A stretch of 62,587 bases of DNA from DATLGD01 sp035540755 (GTDB lineage Bacteria > Actinomycetota > Actinomycetes > Mycobacteriales > SCTD01). The stretch's first letter is position 1, and each line of letters opens with the position of its first letter. Below are positions 54,050-61,168 of this stretch, piece by piece. The notes below the pieces were generated by a model. That model worked only from the letters and a program-made list of their open reading frames with translations. It was not told the origin of the DNA and searched no databases. Location of the stretch: contig DATLGD010000096.1 of the NCBI GenBank assembly GCA_035540755.1, forward strand, positions 1-62,587, in the 5' to 3' direction. Position numbers and translations under genes: made by a program.

Positions 54050-54994
54050 ATGCGCGCGCTCCTGGTCGTCAACCCCAAGGCCACCACCTTCAGCTCGCGC
54101 GTGCGCGACGTGCTGGCCCACGCCCTCGCCAGCGAGACCCGCCTCGAGCTGGTCGAGACCAAGGCCCGCGCCCACGCCGTCGAGCTGGCCGCCGCTGCCT
54201 GCGCCGACGGCGTCGACGTGGTGGTCGCGCTGGGCGGCGACGGCACCGTCAACGAGGTCGTCAACGGCCTGATGAGCACCGGGGCGGCGCAGCGCCCCGC
54301 GCTGGCGGTGGTGCCCGGCGGCAGCGCGAACGTCTTCGCCCGGGCGCTCGGCTTTCCCGACGACCCCGTCGAGGCGACTGGACAGCTGCTCGACGCTCTC
54401 ACCGAGAGCCGGCGCCGCGAGATCTCGCTCGGCCTGGCCGAGTACGGCGTCGAGGGGGGCGAGCGCACCTCCCGCTGGTTCACCTTCTGCGCCGGCTTCG
54501 GGATCGACGCCGAGGTGGTGCGCGCGGTCGAGCGCAAGCGCGCCCGCGGCAAGAAGGCCACGCCCGCTCTGTACGTGCGCACCGGCGTCTCCCACTTCTT
54601 CACCAGCCGTGACCGCAAGGACGTCCCGATGCTGCTGCACGCCGGCGGCGCCGAGCCGCAGCGTCTGGGCCTGGCACTGGTCTGCAACAGCAACCCGTGG
54701 ACCTACCTCGGCACCCGTCCCGTCCAGCCGTGCCCGACCGCTTCCTTCGACCTCGGGCTGGACGTCTTCGGCCTCACCGAGCTGCCGACCGTGGCGACGC
54801 TCCGGCACCTGCGCCAGATCCTGTCGCCGCGGCCACGACCGCGCGGCAGGCGCGTGGTGCGGGCGCACGACCTCGCCGACTTCACCCTCACCGCCGGCCA
54901 GCCGCTGGCCTTCCAGGTCGACGGCGACGACCTGGGCGACGCCGACGTCGTGCGCTTCACCGCTGCACCGCGGGCTCTGTCCGTCGTCGTCTGA
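54050..54994 (+). CDS. diacylglycerol kinase family lipid kinase
   Basis: 314 residues. DAGK-catalytic-domain motifs: LLVVNPKATT near the start, the phosphate-binding VVALGGDGTVNEVVNGL (GGDGT), and AVVPGGSANVFARALGFP. The C-terminal half shows FTLTAGQPLAFQVDGDDLGDADVVRF, the conserved end of YegS/DgkB-like kinases. It phosphorylates a lipid or sphingoid alcohol with ATP; the exact substrate is unknown. ATG 54050 is chosen over one 24 bases upstream because it starts the conserved MRALLVVNP. Confidence 0.94.
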   Translation: MRALLVVNPKATTFSSRVRDVLAHALASETRLELVETKARAHAVELAAAACADGVDVVVALGGDGTVNEVVNGLMSTGAAQRPALAVVPGGSANVFARALGFPDDPVEATGQLLDALTESRRREISLGLAEYGVEGGERTSRWFTFCAGFGIDAEVVRAVERKRARGKKATPALYVRTGVSHFFTSRDRKDVPMLLHAGGAEPQRLGLALVCNSNPWTYLGTRPVQPCPTASFDLGLDVFGLTELPTVATLRHLRQILSPRPRPRGRRVVRAHDLADFTLTAGQPLAFQVDGDDLGDADVVRFTAAPRALSVVV

Positions 54995-55158
54995 GCATCC
55001 CGGCCCGGCGAGCGGGTTTGGGCGGGCGGCAGGCGGGGAGTTCGCGCGCCGTGCCCCGCCCGCCGGCTCACCAGTCGGCAGGCAGCACCGGTGACGTCCC
55101 AGGGTGACGAACGGAACACCGTCCTGAGCCCGAGACCCCGGCCTGTCCCTTGCCTCGG

Positions 55159-55175
55159 TTGCACGGGCAGTGCAA
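55159..55175. promoter_or_regulatory. perfect dyad upstream of whiB1
   Basis: TTGCAC-GGGCA-GTGCAA is a perfect 6-5-6 palindrome, about 100 bases before the whiB1 start. The 6-5-6 spacing and the TTGCA core resemble a Nur box (10 of 12 arm positions). No hairpin-terminator context is seen. Which regulator binds is unknown; CRP controls whiB1 in mycobacteria, but the CRP consensus is not matched. Confidence 0.45.
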
Positions 55176-55273
55176 GGGTGGTTGCCGAGACGAACCCCGC
55201 CGCACCGCCGCGGCCCGGGGTACCGGCGGTCCACGTGCGAGGGTGCGGGGCCGGACGCGAGGAGTTGGACCGC

Positions 55274-55525
55274 ATGGACTGGCGCCACAGCGCGCTCTGC
55301 CGTGACGAGGACCCGGAGCTGTTCTTCCCGATCGGGACGACAGGGCCGGCCGAAGTCCAGGTCGAGCAGGCCAAGGTCGTCTGCCGCCGGTGCTCGGTCG
55401 TCGAGGACTGCCTGTCGTGGGCGCTCGAGACCGCGCAGGAGTCCGGCGTGTGGGGCGGCACCGACGAGGACGAGCGGCGCGCCCTGCGCCGCCGTGCCGT
55501 GCGCGCTCGCGTGCACAGCGCCTGA
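55274..55525 (+). CDS. whiB1: WhiB1-type iron-sulfur transcriptional regulator
   Basis: 83 residues. The four [4Fe-4S] cysteines are Cys9, Cys37, Cys40 and Cys46, followed by the Wbl loop GVWGGTDEDERRALRRR. The start MDWRHSALCRDEDPELFFP is that of WhiB1, which binds the primary sigma factor and responds to nitric oxide. The pdtaS-like gene lies nearby in convergent orientation, as in mycobacteria. A longer in-frame start exists upstream but adds an unrelated Pro/Arg-rich stretch. Confidence 0.95.
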   Translation: MDWRHSALCRDEDPELFFPIGTTGPAEVQVEQAKVVCRRCSVVEDCLSWALETAQESGVWGGTDEDERRALRRRAVRARVHSA

Positions 55526-55543
55526 CCCAGGACGGGCCCTGCC

Positions 55544-55765
55544 GTGGCTGAGCGGTGGATCCGGCCGCCGCTGGTGGCCCGGGAACCGCCGCCCCCGTGG
55601 CGGGCGGCCTGGCGGTTCCGCCTGGTGGCGCTGCTGCTGCTCGCCCTGGTGCTGCTCGGCGCCTTCCAGCTGTACCGGGTGCTGTCCGGCGCCACGGCGC
55701 AGGACCCGGGTGTCGAGGCCGCCCCGCTCAGCGGGCTGCTTCCCGGGGGCGCCGCAGCGAGCTGA
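55544..55765 (+). CDS. small single-helix membrane protein
   Basis: 73 residues from a GTG 18 bases after the whiB1 stop. A basic/proline-rich head (ERWIRPPLVAREPPPPWRA) is followed by one helix (FRLVALLLLALVLLGAFQLY) and a polar, probably extracytoplasmic tail. No family is known to me. It is likely cotranscribed with whiB1 and converges on the pdtaS-like gene. Confidence 0.7.
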   Translation: MAERWIRPPLVAREPPPPWRAAWRFRLVALLLLALVLLGAFQLYRVLSGATAQDPGVEAAPLSGLLPGGAAAS

Positions 55766-55800
55766 CGCTCCTGCCCGCGGTTCCGGGCGCGACCGCCCTC

Positions 55801-57288
55801 TCAGCCGGCGGCGAGGGGGACGGTCAGCACCGCCCGCGCGCCTGAGCCGTTCCCCTCGCACCCCGCCGAGGCCGGCTCGACGACCAGGGTGCCCTGCAGC
55901 TCCCCCTCGACGAGGGTCCGCACGATCTGCAGGCCCAGCCGGGTCGAGGTCCGTGCGTCGAAGCCCGGCGGCAGCCCCTGCCCGTCGTCGACGACCTCCA
56001 CCCGGAGCCGCTCGGGCGTCCGGTCGACCCGCACCTCGACGGCGCCGTCGCGGCCGTCCGGGAAGCCGTGCTCCACGGCGTTCTGCACCAGCTCGGTGAG
56101 CACCATGGCCAGCGGGGTCGCCACCTCGGCCGGCAGCGGCCCGACGGTGCCGGTCCGCCGCACCTGCACCGAGCTCTCCGGGGCGGCCACCTCGGCGCAC
56201 AGGGCGAGGACGGAGTCGGCCACACCGTCGAAGGGCACCGACTCGTCGACCGACTGCGACAGCGTCTCGTGCACGACCGCGATCGAGGCGACCCTCCGGA
56301 CCGACTCCTCGAGCGCCGCCCGCGCTTCGGGCGCGTCGAGCCGGCGGGCCTGCAGCCGCAGCAGCGCGGCGACGGTCTGCAGGTTGTTCTTCACCCGGTG
56401 GTGGATCTCGCGGATCGTGGCGTCCTTGCCGAGGATCTGGCGGTCGCGCAGGCGCAGCTCGGTGACGTCGCGCACCAGCACGAGCGCGCCCCGGGGGTGC
56501 CCGCCGGGCAGCAGCGGGAGGGCCCGCACGAGGACCGTCGCCCTCTGCGCCTCGATCTCGGTCTCGCGCGGCTCGCGGAAGCGCAGCACGGCACCGATCG
56601 CGGCGGAGCCGCGGGGCTCCGACAGCACGCCGGGATCGGCAGTGAGCGCCGCCACCGTCGCGCCGAGGTGCACGCCGAGCAGGTCGGCGCCGACGCCGAG
56701 GCGGCGGAAGGCCGACAGCGCGTTCGGACTGGCGTAGACGACGTGGCCGGTGCGGTCGAGCCGCAGCAGCCCGTCGCCCGCCCGGGGGGCGTGCTCGGGG
56801 TCGACGACCGGTCCCGGAAAGGGGAAGGTGCCCTCGGCGACCATCTGCAGCAGCTCGCCGGCCGTCGTCAGGTAGGTGAGCTCCAGCTGGCTCGGGATGC
56901 GGGCGGCGGCCGGGTCGGTCTCCCGGGCCAGGACCGCGACGACGCGCTCACCCCGTCGCACCGGCACCGCCTCGGTGCGCACCTTGCTGCGCCCGCGCTC
57001 GCCCTCGCGCACGATGGTCCCGGTCGCCCAGGCCCGCTCGACCCGCGCCACGTCGGCGCCGCTCGCCTCGACCCCGACGACGTCGACCGGGTGCGCCGTC
57101 GGGCCGGTGGTCGGACGCATGTGCGCCACGGTCAGCCAGCTGCCTTCGCGGGTGCGCACGCGCAGCACCAGGTCCGCGAAGGACAGGTCGGCGACCAGCT
57201 GCCACTCCGCGACCAGCCGGTGCAGCCACTCGACGTCGACGGTCGACAGGTCGGTGCGCGTGCGCACGAGGTCGCCGAGGGTCGACAC
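55801..57288 (-). CDS. pdtaS: PdtaS-type cytosolic sensor histidine kinase
   Basis: 495 residues with no membrane helix. An N-terminal GAF-like domain (about 1-150) and a PAS domain (about 165-280, with LRLDRTGHVVYASPNALSAFRRLG) precede the HisKA_2 segment REIHHRVKNNLQTVAALLRLQ with His296/His297 and a HATPase_c domain (LTELVQNAVEHGF, DDGQGLPPGF, RLGLQIV). It phosphorylates an RNA-binding ANTAR regulator (PdtaR) that acts by antitermination. Position next to whiB1 agrees with M. tuberculosis. Confidence 0.92.
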   Translation of the reverse strand: MSTLGDLVRTRTDLSTVDVEWLHRLVAEWQLVADLSFADLVLRVRTREGSWLTVAHMRPTTGPTAHPVDVVGVEASGADVARVERAWATGTIVREGERGRSKVRTEAVPVRRGERVVAVLARETDPAAARIPSQLELTYLTTAGELLQMVAEGTFPFPGPVVDPEHAPRAGDGLLRLDRTGHVVYASPNALSAFRRLGVGADLLGVHLGATVAALTADPGVLSEPRGSAAIGAVLRFREPRETEIEAQRATVLVRALPLLPGGHPRGALVLVRDVTELRLRDRQILGKDATIREIHHRVKNNLQTVAALLRLQARRLDAPEARAALEESVRRVASIAVVHETLSQSVDESVPFDGVADSVLALCAEVAAPESSVQVRRTGTVGPLPAEVATPLAMVLTELVQNAVEHGFPDGRDGAVEVRVDRTPERLRVEVVDDGQGLPPGFDARTSTRLGLQIVRTLVEGELQGTLVVEPASAGCEGNGSGARAVLTVPLAAG

Positions 57289-57327
57289 GGGGTCGACCCT
57301 AGCGACGGGACGGACCTGTGCGGCGGC

Positions 57328-57657
57328 TCAGGCCGCCAAGGACGGCGCCAGCCGCTGGTCGAGCCAGGACAGGCCGTCGGGGTCGAAGCGCAGGTCGCGC
57401 CAGCCCTCGAGCAGCCGGTCGACGTCGGCCTCGCGTTCGATCACGGCCAGCACCGACACGTCGGTGCAGGAGCCGTCGTAGCCGTCGGCGCGGCAGACGT
57501 ACAGCTCAGCGGTGTCGCGGATCCACGACAGCCGCCAGGCGTCGTTCGAACCGGCCTGCCGCCAGGTGGCGCCGAAGTCGACCTCCGCCGAGGTGCGGCG
57601 GCGGGCGTCGGCCGCGGCGAACTCGTGCTCGTCGGCCCAGGTGGAGAGAGCGTGCAC
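57328..57657 (-). CDS. hypothetical protein upstream of pdtaS
   Basis: 109 residues from a GTG. Soluble, with no signal peptide. Phrases such as WRLSWIRDTAELYVCRADGYDGSCTDVSVLAVIERE and VDRLLEGWRDLRFDPDGLSWLDQRL suggest a small alpha/beta protein of the type found in several actinobacteria without known function. It lies 39 bases before pdtaS on the same strand and may be cotranscribed. The same frame upstream of 57657 is Arg/Gly-rich and unlikely. Confidence 0.7.
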   Translation of the reverse strand: MHALSTWADEHEFAAADARRRTSAEVDFGATWRQAGSNDAWRLSWIRDTAELYVCRADGYDGSCTDVSVLAVIEREADVDRLLEGWRDLRFDPDGLSWLDQRLAPSLAA

Positions 57658-57814
57658 GACAGACCTCCGCGGGTTCGGTGCCGGTCGGCGACCGGGCCAG
57701 CCGCTCGTTGTGGAGCGGTGGACAGAGCCTGCCTGCCGCCGTCGACCGGAGGGTGTCGGCAGGGCGAAGAGTGTGTGACGGTCGCTGCGCTCCCGGGAAC
57801 GAGGTCCGTGCTGG

Positions 57815-57820
57815 CAGACT
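57815..57820 (+). promoter_or_regulatory. -10 element (CAGACT) of the tag leader ORF
   Basis: CAGACT ends seven bases before the GTG at 57828, consistent with a leaderless start on that mini-ORF. Confidence 0.4.
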
Positions 57821-57827
57821 GCCGGCC

Positions 57828-57854
57828 GTGACCCTGCTCCTCGGCGCCGCGTGA
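57828..57854 (+). CDS. 8-codon leader ORF preceding tag
   Basis: GTG-ACC-CTG-CTC-CTC-GGC-GCC-GCG-TGA encodes VTLLLGAA. Its stop lies one base before the tag ATG (57856), and a -10-like element lies seven bases upstream, so it could be a leaderless, translated peptide that hands ribosomes to tag. It may instead be fortuitous. Confidence 0.4.
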   Translation: MTLLLGAA

Positions 57855-57855
57855 C

Positions 57856-58422
57856 ATGCGGTGCTTCGGCACCGGCGACCCGCTCTACGAGCGCTACCAC
57901 GACGAGGAGTGGGGGCGCCCCCGCACCGACGAGCGGTCGCTCTACGAGAAGGTCTGCCTCGAGGGCTTCCAGGCCGGGCTGGCGTGGATCACCGTGCTGC
58001 GCAAGCGGGAGGCGCTGCGCGAGGCGCTGCTCGGCTTCGACCCGGACGCGGTCGCCGAGCTCGACGTCACCCCGCTCCTGCAGGACGCGCGGCTGATCCG
58101 CTCGGAGCGCAAGCTGCAGGCCTGTGTCACCAACGCCCGGGCGACCCTGCGGCTGCGCGACGACGGCGGCCTGCCGGCGCTGCTCTGGGCGGCCGCGGAG
58201 GTGCCCGCTCCGGCGCACTCCCACTGGTCGGACGTGCCCGCAGCGACGGCGACCAGCGCCGGGGTCGCCAAGGAGCTCAAGCGGCGGGGCTTCGTCTTCG
58301 TCGGGCCGACCACCGTCTACTCCCTGATGCAGGCCTGCGGGCTGGTGGGCGACCACCTGCTGTCGTGCCCGATCCGGGCCGCCGCCGAGGCCGAGCGGGC
58401 GGCGGTGCAGCGACCGGCATGA
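57856..58422 (+). CDS. tag: DNA-3-methyladenine glycosylase I
   Basis: 188 residues. It removes 3-methyladenine from DNA. The zinc/structural site CFGTGDPLYERYHDEEWGRP near the N-terminus (Cys3, His16) and GLVGDHLLSCPI at the C-terminus are both conserved. The catalytic Glu lies in LYEKVCLEGFQAGLAWITVLRKRE, the Tag signature. No ribosome site precedes the ATG, in line with translation coupled to the leader ORF. Its stop overlaps the TauE-like start (ATGA). Confidence 0.95.
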   Translation: MRCFGTGDPLYERYHDEEWGRPRTDERSLYEKVCLEGFQAGLAWITVLRKREALREALLGFDPDAVAELDVTPLLQDARLIRSERKLQACVTNARATLRLRDDGGLPALLWAAAEVPAPAHSHWSDVPAATATSAGVAKELKRRGFVFVGPTTVYSLMQACGLVGDHLLSCPIRAAAEAERAAVQRPA

Positions 58423-59132
58423 CGCTGCTCGTCGCCGTCTGCCTGGCGGTGCTCCTGGGCGCGCTCGCGCAGTCGGTCAGCGGGATCGGCTTCTCGCTGG
58501 TGTGCGGGCCGCTGCTGGTGGCGGCGCTGGGGCCGGCCGACGGCGTCCGACTGGGGGTCCTGCTGTCGCTGGTGCTCAACCTGGTCCTGCTGGTGCGGCA
58601 CCGGCACGACGCCGACCTCGGGCGCGCGCTGCTCCTGCTGGTGCCCGCGGCCGCGGTCACTCCGCTCGCCGCCAGGGCGCTGCGCGGGGCCCCGGTACGC
58701 CTGGCCGAGGCGCTGGCCGGTGCGGCGGCGCTGGTCGGCGCGCTGGCCCTGGCCGGCGGGCTGCGCTGGCGGGCTGCCGGCGGCGCCGTCGGGGCCGTGG
58801 TGGCTGGGGCGATGTCGGCGACGATGAACGTCGTCGCGGCCATCGGCGGACCCGCGGTGGCGCTCTACGCCGCCAACGCGGGCTGGCCGGCGGCGGCGGC
58901 CCGCTCGACCCTGCAGCTGTACTTCCTGGCGCTGAACGTGGTGGCGCTGGCCGTGCTGGGGCTGCCGGACGTCGCACCTGGCACGTGGGCCGTCACGGTC
59001 GCGGCGCTCGTCGTCGGCACTGTCGCCGGCGCGCCGACGGCCCGGTGGGTGCCGGAGCGCGGGGCACGGGCGGCCACGCTGGCCCTGGCCGGCAGCGGCG
59101 GCCTGCTCGTGCTGCTGCGCGCGGCTGTCTAG
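58419..59132 (+). CDS. TauE/SafE family anion exporter
   Basis: 237 residues and about seven to eight helices. The N-terminal half begins LLVAVCLAVLLGALAQSVSGIGFSLVCGPLLVAAL, the typical TauE/SafE repeat, and the second half has GAMSATMNVVAAIGGPAVALYAAN, its inverted counterpart. Members export sulfite, sulfoacetate or similar anions; the substrate is not deducible. It is coupled to tag by ATGA. The TAG stop overlaps that of the convergent microprotein through CTAG. Confidence 0.92.
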   Translation: MTLLVAVCLAVLLGALAQSVSGIGFSLVCGPLLVAALGPADGVRLGVLLSLVLNLVLLVRHRHDADLGRALLLLVPAAAVTPLAARALRGAPVRLAEALAGAAALVGALALAGGLRWRAAGGAVGAVVAGAMSATMNVVAAIGGPAVALYAANAGWPAAAARSTLQLYFLALNVVALAVLGLPDVAPGTWAVTVAALVVGTVAGAPTARWVPERGARAATLALAGSGGLLVLLRAAV

Positions 59133-59227
59133 AGGACCCCGAGGAGCAGCAGCAGGAGTCCCGTCACGGCGAGGGACAGGACGATGCTGGGGAGGCAGCC
59201 GAGGCGGTTGCTGAAGAGGAAGAACAC
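59129..59227 (-). CDS. 32-residue hydrophobic microprotein
   Basis: VFFLFSNRLGCLPSIVLSLA followed by VTGLLLLLLGVL, from a GTG. FFLFSNRLGC is followed by one membrane helix. Very short proteins with the phrase FLFSNRLGCLGS plus one helix recur in actinobacteria, which is the main reason to accept it. The stop uses the CTAG shared with the TauE-like gene. A CTG four codons upstream is an alternative start. Confidence 0.6.
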   Translation of the reverse strand: MFFLFSNRLGCLPSIVLSLAVTGLLLLLLGVL

Positions 59228-59299
59228 CCCGATCAGATGCCCCGCGCCGGCCGGTCTACGCCGTCCGGGCCTGTGGCGTCCGGCGCACCTGCCCTGAGG

Positions 59300-59305
59300 T
59301 AGACA
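59300..59305 (+). promoter_or_regulatory. -10 element (TAGACA) of the GNAT/BsaP-like gene
   Basis: TAGACA ends six bases before the GTG at 59312, so that transcript is probably leaderless. Confidence 0.4.
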
Positions 59306-59311
59306 GCAGGC

Positions 59312-59971
59312 GTGCCCACCCCAGCACTGGCGATCCGGCCGGTCGAGCCGCACGAGCTCGAGGCGGTGGGGGAGCTGACGGTGCTCGCCTACCGCGCGGA
59401 CGGGCTGTCCTACGACACCTACGAGCCCTCCCTGCGCGACGCGGCGTCCAGGGCCCGGACCGCCACGGTCCTGGTGGCCGAGCAGGAGGACCGGCTCGTC
59501 GGGGCGGTCACCGTCGCGACCCGGCTGGGTCCCTGGGCCGAGCAGGCGGTGCGCGGCGACGCCGTCGTGCGGATGCTGGTGGTCGACCCGGCGCGGCGCG
59601 GCCGGGGCATCGGCGCGGCGCTCGCCGCGGCCTGCGTCGACGTCGCCCGAGCCGACGGGTGCTCGGTGCTGCGGCTGTCCTCGCACGACGGCAGCCCGGC
59701 GCACCGCGTCTACGAGCGGCTGGGGTTCGCGCGGGTGCCGGAGCTGGACTGGTCGCCAGGCGGCGGCGTCGTGCTCCGCGCGTTCGCGCTCCCGCTGGTG
59801 CCGTGGTGCGGGCAGTGCGGCGAGGAGCTCACGCCCGGCGGGCACGAGCACTGCCGGGCGGCGGCCGAGAGCGAGCCGCCGCGGTACTGCGTCCAGTGCC
59901 GGCGGCCGGTGCAGGCGACGCCGGCCGGCTGGACCGCCCGGTGCGCCGAGCACGCCCCCCTGACAGGCTGA
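59312..59971 (+). CDS. GNAT acetyltransferase fused to a BsaP-like six-cysteine domain
   Basis: 219 residues. Residues 1-160 are a GNAT domain with acetyl-CoA loop VDPARRGRGIGAALA and C-terminal HRVYERLGFARVPEL. Residues 163-215 carry six cysteines: Cys166 and Cys169 (CGQC), Cys181, Cys193 and Cys196 (CVQC) and Cys211, with EPPRYC and TPAGWTARC. This pattern matches the biotin synthase auxiliary protein BsaP, normally a separate small protein that helps BioB. The fusion suggests acetyltransferase tied to iron-sulfur or biotin biology; no biotin gene lies nearby. Confidence 0.88.
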   Translation: MPTPALAIRPVEPHELEAVGELTVLAYRADGLSYDTYEPSLRDAASRARTATVLVAEQEDRLVGAVTVATRLGPWAEQAVRGDAVVRMLVVDPARRGRGIGAALAAACVDVARADGCSVLRLSSHDGSPAHRVYERLGFARVPELDWSPGGGVVLRAFALPLVPWCGQCGEELTPGGHEHCRAAAESEPPRYCVQCRRPVQATPAGWTARCAEHAPLTG

Positions 59972-59974
59972 CCT

Positions 59975-60011
59975 CGAAAATCAACAGCACCCTGATGCTG
60001 TTGATTTCTCG
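59975..60011. terminator. AT-rich perfect hairpin between convergent genes
   Basis: AAATCAACAGCA (59978-59989) and TGCTGTTGATTT (59996-60007) form a perfect 12-bp stem with a 6-base loop; adding a one-base bulge extends it to CGA/TCG. It lies four bases after the GNAT stop and before the pilT stop, so it serves as a bidirectional terminator. Its AT content is far above that of the surrounding DNA. Confidence 0.75.
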
Positions 60012-60016
60012 GGGGG

Positions 60017-61096
60017 TCAGGCGACGAGGCCGAGGCGGCGGAGCTCCACGGTCAGGTCGTGCGGGCTGGTGCTGGCCGCCATCGCGGCCTCCAGCGTGAT
60101 GACGCCGTCGCGGATGAACGACACCAGGTGCTGGTCGAAGGTCTGCATCCCGTAGTAGCCGCCCTCGGCGATCAGCTGCGGGATGGTCGAGGTCTTGTCC
60201 GGGTCGGCGATGGCGTCGGCGAGCCGGCCGGTGCCGACCGCGATCTCCATGACGACGCAGCGTCCCTCGCCGTCGGCGCGGGGCACGAGTCGCTGGCAGA
60301 TGATGCCGCGCAGCGCGCCGGCCAGGGCGAGCCGCACCTGCTTCTGCTCGTGCGGCGGGAAGAAGTCGATGATGCGGTTGATGGTCTCCCCCGCATCGGT
60401 GGTGTGCAGCGTGGACATGACGAAGTGCCCGGTCTCGGCGGCGGCCAGGCCCGCCTTCACCGTCTCGTGGTCGCGCATCTCGCCGACCAGGATGACGTCG
60501 GGGTCCTGCCGCATCGCCGCGCGCATGGCGGTCGGGAAGTCCTCGGTGTCGACCCGGACCTCGCGCTGGTTGACCATCGCCAGCTTGTCGAAGTGCAGCA
60601 CCTCGATCGGGTCCTCGATCGTGACGACGTGCACCTCCTTGTTGCTGTTGATGTGGTCGATCATCCCGGCGAGCGTCGTGGTCTTGCCCGAGCCGGTCGG
60701 GCCGGTGACCAGGACCAGGCCGCGCGGCTCCATCGCCAGCGACGCGAGCACCGGCGGCAGGCCCAGGTCGGTGAGCGGGATGGCGCCGACCGACACCCGG
60801 CGGAAGACCAGGCCGGCCGAGCCGCGCGACCGGAAGGCGTTCACCCGGAACCGGCCGACCCCCGACAGCGAGTAGGCGAAGTCCGCCTCGTTGGTCCGCT
60901 CGAACTCCTCGCGCAGGTCCTCGCGGAGCACCTCGCGCACCATCTGGTCGGTGTCGGCGGCGGTGAGGTCGCGCGTCTGCAGCTTGCGCAGCTTGCCGTC
61001 GATGCGGACCCGGGGCGGCGATCCGACCTTGCAGTGCAGGTCGGAGCCGCCGGTCTCCACGAGGGCTCGCAGGAAGGGCTCGATCGAGGTCGTCAC
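60017..61096 (-). CDS. pilT: type IV pilus retraction ATPase PilT
   Basis: 359 residues. Walker A GPTGSGKT is at 132-139. The Asp box (VVTIEDPIEVLH), Walker B (DPDVILVGEMRDHETV) and His box (HFVMSTLHTTDA) of secretion ATPases are present. AGLAAAETGHF is the PilT signature, and the C-terminal end VSFIRDGVITLEAA matches. It powers pilus retraction and twitching. No other pilus gene lies in the window, so it is an orphan locally. It may serve a distant Tad or type IV pilus cluster. Confidence 0.95.
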   Translation of the reverse strand: MTTSIEPFLRALVETGGSDLHCKVGSPPRVRIDGKLRKLQTRDLTAADTDQMVREVLREDLREEFERTNEADFAYSLSGVGRFRVNAFRSRGSAGLVFRRVSVGAIPLTDLGLPPVLASLAMEPRGLVLVTGPTGSGKTTTLAGMIDHINSNKEVHVVTIEDPIEVLHFDKLAMVNQREVRVDTEDFPTAMRAAMRQDPDVILVGEMRDHETVKAGLAAAETGHFVMSTLHTTDAGETINRIIDFFPPHEQKQVRLALAGALRGIICQRLVPRADGEGRCVVMEIAVGTGRLADAIADPDKTSTIPQLIAEGGYYGMQTFDQHLVSFIRDGVITLEAAMAASTSPHDLTVELRRLGLVA

Positions 61097-61168
61097 GCGT
61101 CCGTCATCGGCGCGAACCCGGCCTGGCTTGACTGCGCCGTCCGGGTGTCCCGGCCCGACCCGTCCGGC

